In this document: in pieces, positions 6,719 through 8,751 of the stretch
How positions within the stretch are numbered: the stretch's first letter is position 1
How the letters are laid out: every line of letters begins with the position of its first letter
DNA from: JAAYQU01 sp037441445
GTDB lineage: Bacteria > Bacteroidota > Bacteroidia > Bacteroidales > Salinivirgaceae
Reading direction: 5' to 3'
Length of the DNA: 8,751 bases
Assembly: GCA_037441445.1 (NCBI GenBank)
Contig: JBBISE010000151.1
Span: 1-8,751, forward strand
Notes under the pieces: model-generated
Told to the model about the DNA's origin: nothing
The model's input: only the letters and a program-made list of their open reading frames with translations
Database searches by the model: none
Translations under genes and position numbers: made by a program

Positions 6719-7517
6719 CTAATATTCAATGACCATTTGCGTTCCTTCCAGAGTGGAAGTGCTTCCATAATCGAGAATAGCAGCAAGCGCATAGGTCCCT
6801 TTTGCGAGATCTGATGGTAAATCAAGCGTAACCCGGTGGGTGTTTTTTGGATTTGCTTCGAATGTCACTGCCGGATAAATAGTCTCTTTTCCAGTTTGCA
6901 TATTCGAAACAATCAAATAAGTTTTACAAGGGATAATTACATCACTGTTATTGGTTACCAATGCAGTAAAAAGTCTTTTACCAGGGCTGGTTGATTCAAT
7001 TTCTCGCAACTGATCTATTTTGGCACTTAACTGTCCTGTTCCATGCGACGTTTGATATACTTCCACGACAATGCGTGGGCTCATGGTCATACCGGCCGAC
7101 AATTTTTTGTCCGCTTCAAACGCAAGCTTCTCCGTTGCTGTACGTACATAGACAACACCCCAACGCGAGCCAAACTCCTCAATGGGAGGTTGAATTGAAA
7201 CGCTAACCTGCTGTTCCTCATTCGGGGGAATCTCAAAAAAAAGTGGGCGATATTGTCATCCAGTTGCTTATGCTTCGTTTGTTGCTGTTGGCAGGCCCGT
7301 ATTCCCTCTGTCCCTAGTTATTAATACCAAAGTCGCCGACACTCAGAAGAAATGATTGTGTTTTGTTTGTATGATTTTTTACTGTGACCGTTTTAATTTG
7401 GGTTGATCCTGGATCGGCGTTAAAAAATAGTTTAACTGGGGAAACCTCAAAATCCTGAGACAAAACAGTGGTTGCCATTATTATGCCTAATAAGAGAGAA
7501 CTTATTCTTGGAATCAT
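6719..7517 (-). pseudogene. Periplasmic pilus-assembly-chaperone-like protein, broken by TAG and a frameshift
   Basis: Residues 1-20 (MIPRISSLLLGIIMATTVLS) are a signal peptide. The following QDFEVSPVKLFFNADPGSTQ and IKTVTVKNHTNKTQSF form the first strands of an Ig-like PapD/MSP-type domain, as in pilus-assembly-chaperone-like proteins of Bacteroidota. The frame meets TAG at 7316-7314, yet continues in the same frame as GQREYGPANSNKRSISNWM up to eight T (bases 7242-7235), where it runs into TGA. Removing one T restores EIPPNEEQQVSVSIQPP and EEFGSRWGVVYVRTATEK, leading into the C-terminal part, which ends YALAAILDYGSTSTLEGTQM and VIEY. The complete product would be about 265 residues. ATG 7102, inside the third piece, is an internal methionine. 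Two independent lesions make a real pseudogene more likely here than in the other broken genes, unless the TAG is read through. It is followed by the MORN gene and has its own promoter. Confidence 0.8.
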
Positions 7518-7813
7518 ATTCGTGCGTGTCTATTGTTTGAACTTCGTGGGTTTCTTTTTACATCAGTAATTGATGGTGATGAAGTCGATTTCTCGGTTAA
7601 GTGCAAAAGTAAAAAAATTAAACTGTATTCCAATGAATAGCTGCGTAAAAGTTCCTCTCTGGCCCGATCGTGTTGTCGGACAATAAAAGAAGACGAAATC
7701 AAACCAACACCAATAGGTTAATTTATTTCTACTTATAAAATAGAACAAAAATACAGGCCATTTTTGCCAACTTATGGCTGAAAGACTTGATTAGCATCAG
7801 CCCATGCACTAAA
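7518..7813. other. Intergenic leader between the S74-like and chaperone-like genes
   Basis: These 296 bases hold the promoter of the chaperone-like gene (7604-7634) and an 80-base leader. Short minus-strand open frames exist between 7514 and 7748 but have no recognisable start context or family motifs. Between 7749 and 7813, downstream of the S74-like gene, only a weak hairpin (GCCA/TGGC) is seen, with no convincing terminator. Confidence 0.5.
7604..7634 (-). promoter_or_regulatory. Bacteroidota-type promoter for the chaperone-like/MORN genes
   Basis: On the minus strand the -7 box TACTTTTG (7611-7604) matches TAnnTTTG exactly. ATTG (7634-7631), one mismatch from TTTG, lies upstream with a 19-base spacer. 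The predicted transcription start near 7597 gives a leader of about 80 bases before ATG 7517. It probably also drives the MORN gene. Confidence 0.5.
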
Positions 7814-8332
7814 CTATCGACCTCCCTGACTTTTAAGTGTTTTAATTTCCTGTTGGAGATCAACAATCTGTGTCGAAAGTTCTATTATTTTACTCTCCAT
7901 GGTTCTGATCTTTTCGAAATCTTGCATCATTGTCATTACATCAGACTGAACACCCTGAAGGTGCATAATATTGTCATTAAGATTGTTAACTTGACTTTTC
8001 AGCGCACTGTTTTCATCGGCCATTTTTTGAATGGTTTTAGCTAAAACCCAAATGGCAGTAAAATTGAGCCCGATTTTCGAATCGGCTGAAAACTCTTCCA
8101 ATTCAGTCATTTTTCCCTTGCTATCAGTTCCAAAGTCCTTTACCAACTGCTCATCGGTAAGGCCGTAACTTCTTTCCTTCTCCCCCACATAATTCCATGT
8201 GCTGAGTTCAAGATTTATGATCTTGTTAAAAAAGGGCTCTACGTCAATGGGTACAAGGTTTTCTGACTTCTTCTGAGCGGCTCCACTTAAACTGATGAAC
8301 AGGGCGCTCGCAAAAACTACAACATATTTCAT
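7814..8332 (-). CDS. Small secreted protein with peptidase S74 (intramolecular chaperone)-like domain and coiled coil
   Basis: A 172-residue predicted secreted protein. Residues 1-20 (MKYVVVFASALFISLSGAAQ) are a signal peptide. Residues 21-105 resemble the S74/endosialidase intramolecular chaperone domain: ENLVPIDVEPFFNKIINLEL, then STWNYVGEKERSYGLTDEQL and a final GLNFTAIWVLAKTIQKM. This matches the family pattern of a core turn with a YN/WNY strand, a G-x-x-AQ-like position (here YGLTDEQL) and a hydrophobic helix leading into a coiled coil. Residues 100-168 are a long heptad-rich coiled coil ending in Gly-Gly-Arg. In known S74 proteins the domain sits at the C-terminus of a tail spike or surface protein and cuts itself off; here nothing precedes it and the usual SDxRxK cleavage motif is reduced to KKSEN. 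ATG 8332 is chosen because the in-frame ATG 8362 lies at or before the predicted transcription start. The family assignment is by pattern recognition and is moderate. Confidence 0.7.
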   Translation of the reverse strand: MKYVVVFASALFISLSGAAQKKSENLVPIDVEPFFNKIINLELSTWNYVGEKERSYGLTDEQLVKDFGTDSKGKMTELEEFSADSKIGLNFTAIWVLAKTIQKMADENSALKSQVNNLNDNIMHLQGVQSDVMTMMQDFEKIRTMESKIIELSTQIVDLQQEIKTLKSQGGR

Positions 8333-8364
8333 ATTTCTTTTGCCTTTTATGGTTAAAATCATTG

Positions 8365-8372
8365 CAAAAATA
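8365..8372 (-). promoter_or_regulatory. -7 promoter box for the S74-like gene
   Basis: TATTTTTG on the minus strand matches TAnnTTTG exactly. No good TTTG -33 element is found at 19-21 bases upstream. The expected transcription start near 8358 leaves a leader of about 26 bases before ATG 8332. Confidence 0.45.
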
Positions 8373-8751
8373 CACTATTTATTTATAAACCTTAATTCCG
8401 CAGCAAAAATATTTGCATACAAATTTAATCCTTTTATGGCTCTCTTATAGGATTTACTGAGTAAATTTTCCGATAATACTCGTTGCTACGTTGAGGTTGG
8501 CGAGAAGAACATATAAGAATTGCACTCTTTTGTGAAAACTATGGAAATTCGAAAGCATACCAATGGTCTCAAAATACGACAGTAAATCATAAAACGCTAT
8601 ATATCGGGCACATGGTGTTTGCAACAGAATAGAACTTTCCCATTAGCTGCAATAACATAGTGCTACCAATCAAGTATTAAATGGTATTTTTTATGTGTAA
8701 CTGTCAAGTTTCATAAGGTTGTTGGTTAAAACAATCTTGCTTTGATTTAAA
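8373..8751. other. Gene-free AT-rich region
   Basis: No open frame with recognisable content was found on either strand. The region contains a 15-base dyad, ATTTACTGAGTAAAT (8452-8466; 7-bp arms around one central G), and a distinctive segment CGCTATATATCGGGCACATG continuing into GTGTTTGCAAC (8595-8625), which looks more structured than the surrounding sequence but was not identified. No tRNA cloverleaf, attachment site or terminal inverted repeat is visible. Confidence 0.4.

Noticed and set aside
7514..7748. Two overlapping minus-strand open frames of about 60 codons
   Set aside because: They overlap each other and the promoter/leader of the chaperone-like gene, and show no recognisable domain or start context.
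8363..8751. CRISPR array, tRNA or attachment site in the gene-free end
   Set aside because: No regularly spaced direct repeats, no cloverleaf arms and no terminal duplications were found by eye.

Overview
The window looks like a chromosomal segment of a Bacteroidota bacterium, possibly of the Marinilabiliales/Prolixibacteraceae type; the finer placement is a guess. Evidence: several genes are preceded by TAnnTTTG-type -7 boxes, the only strong Shine-Dalgarno sequence seen is in front of the MORN gene, secreted proteins have signal peptides ending in ...FSQ, ...LSQ or ...AAQ, and the families present (LytS/LytTR pair, DUF4143-type ATPase, TraB/GumN lipoprotein, MORN_2 repeat protein, pilus-chaperone-like protein) are common in that phylum. 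No rRNA, tRNA, CRISPR array or insertion sequence was seen.

Layout. Bases 10-2243 (+) hold a tight cluster: an iron-sulfur-flavoprotein-like flavodoxin-fold protein, a second flavodoxin-fold oxidoreductase and a four-TM LytS/YehU-type histidine kinase, separated by 3 and 9 bases. The kinase frame is broken by an apparent one-base deletion near base 1800. A 208-base gap carrying a degenerate REP-like palindrome separates it from the LytTR response regulator (2452-3213, +). That gene converges on an AT-rich AAA_14/DUF4143 ATPase (3221-4420, -), with a 9-bp dyad covering both stop codons. The ATPase promoter region contains a perfect 18-bp palindrome and is divergent from a TraB/GumN-family lipoprotein gene (4583-5485, +).

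The right half (5490-8332) is all on the minus strand and encodes three predicted secreted proteins: a MORN_2-repeat protein, a pilus-chaperone-like protein and a small secreted protein with an S74 (intramolecular chaperone)-like domain plus a coiled coil. The first two do not read through as written: each is out of frame at a run of eight T (coding strand), and the chaperone also has an in-frame TAG. Bases 8333-8751 contain a promoter for the last gene but no gene.

How the genes work together: the first cluster plausibly couples redox flavoproteins to a membrane-sensor/LytTR two-component system, although the sensor may be inactive. The minus-strand cluster looks like cell-envelope or surface-structure accessory genes. 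Three frameshifts and one nonsense codon in about 6 kb mean either genuine decay, phase-variable homopolymers or assembly error; the sequence alone cannot decide.
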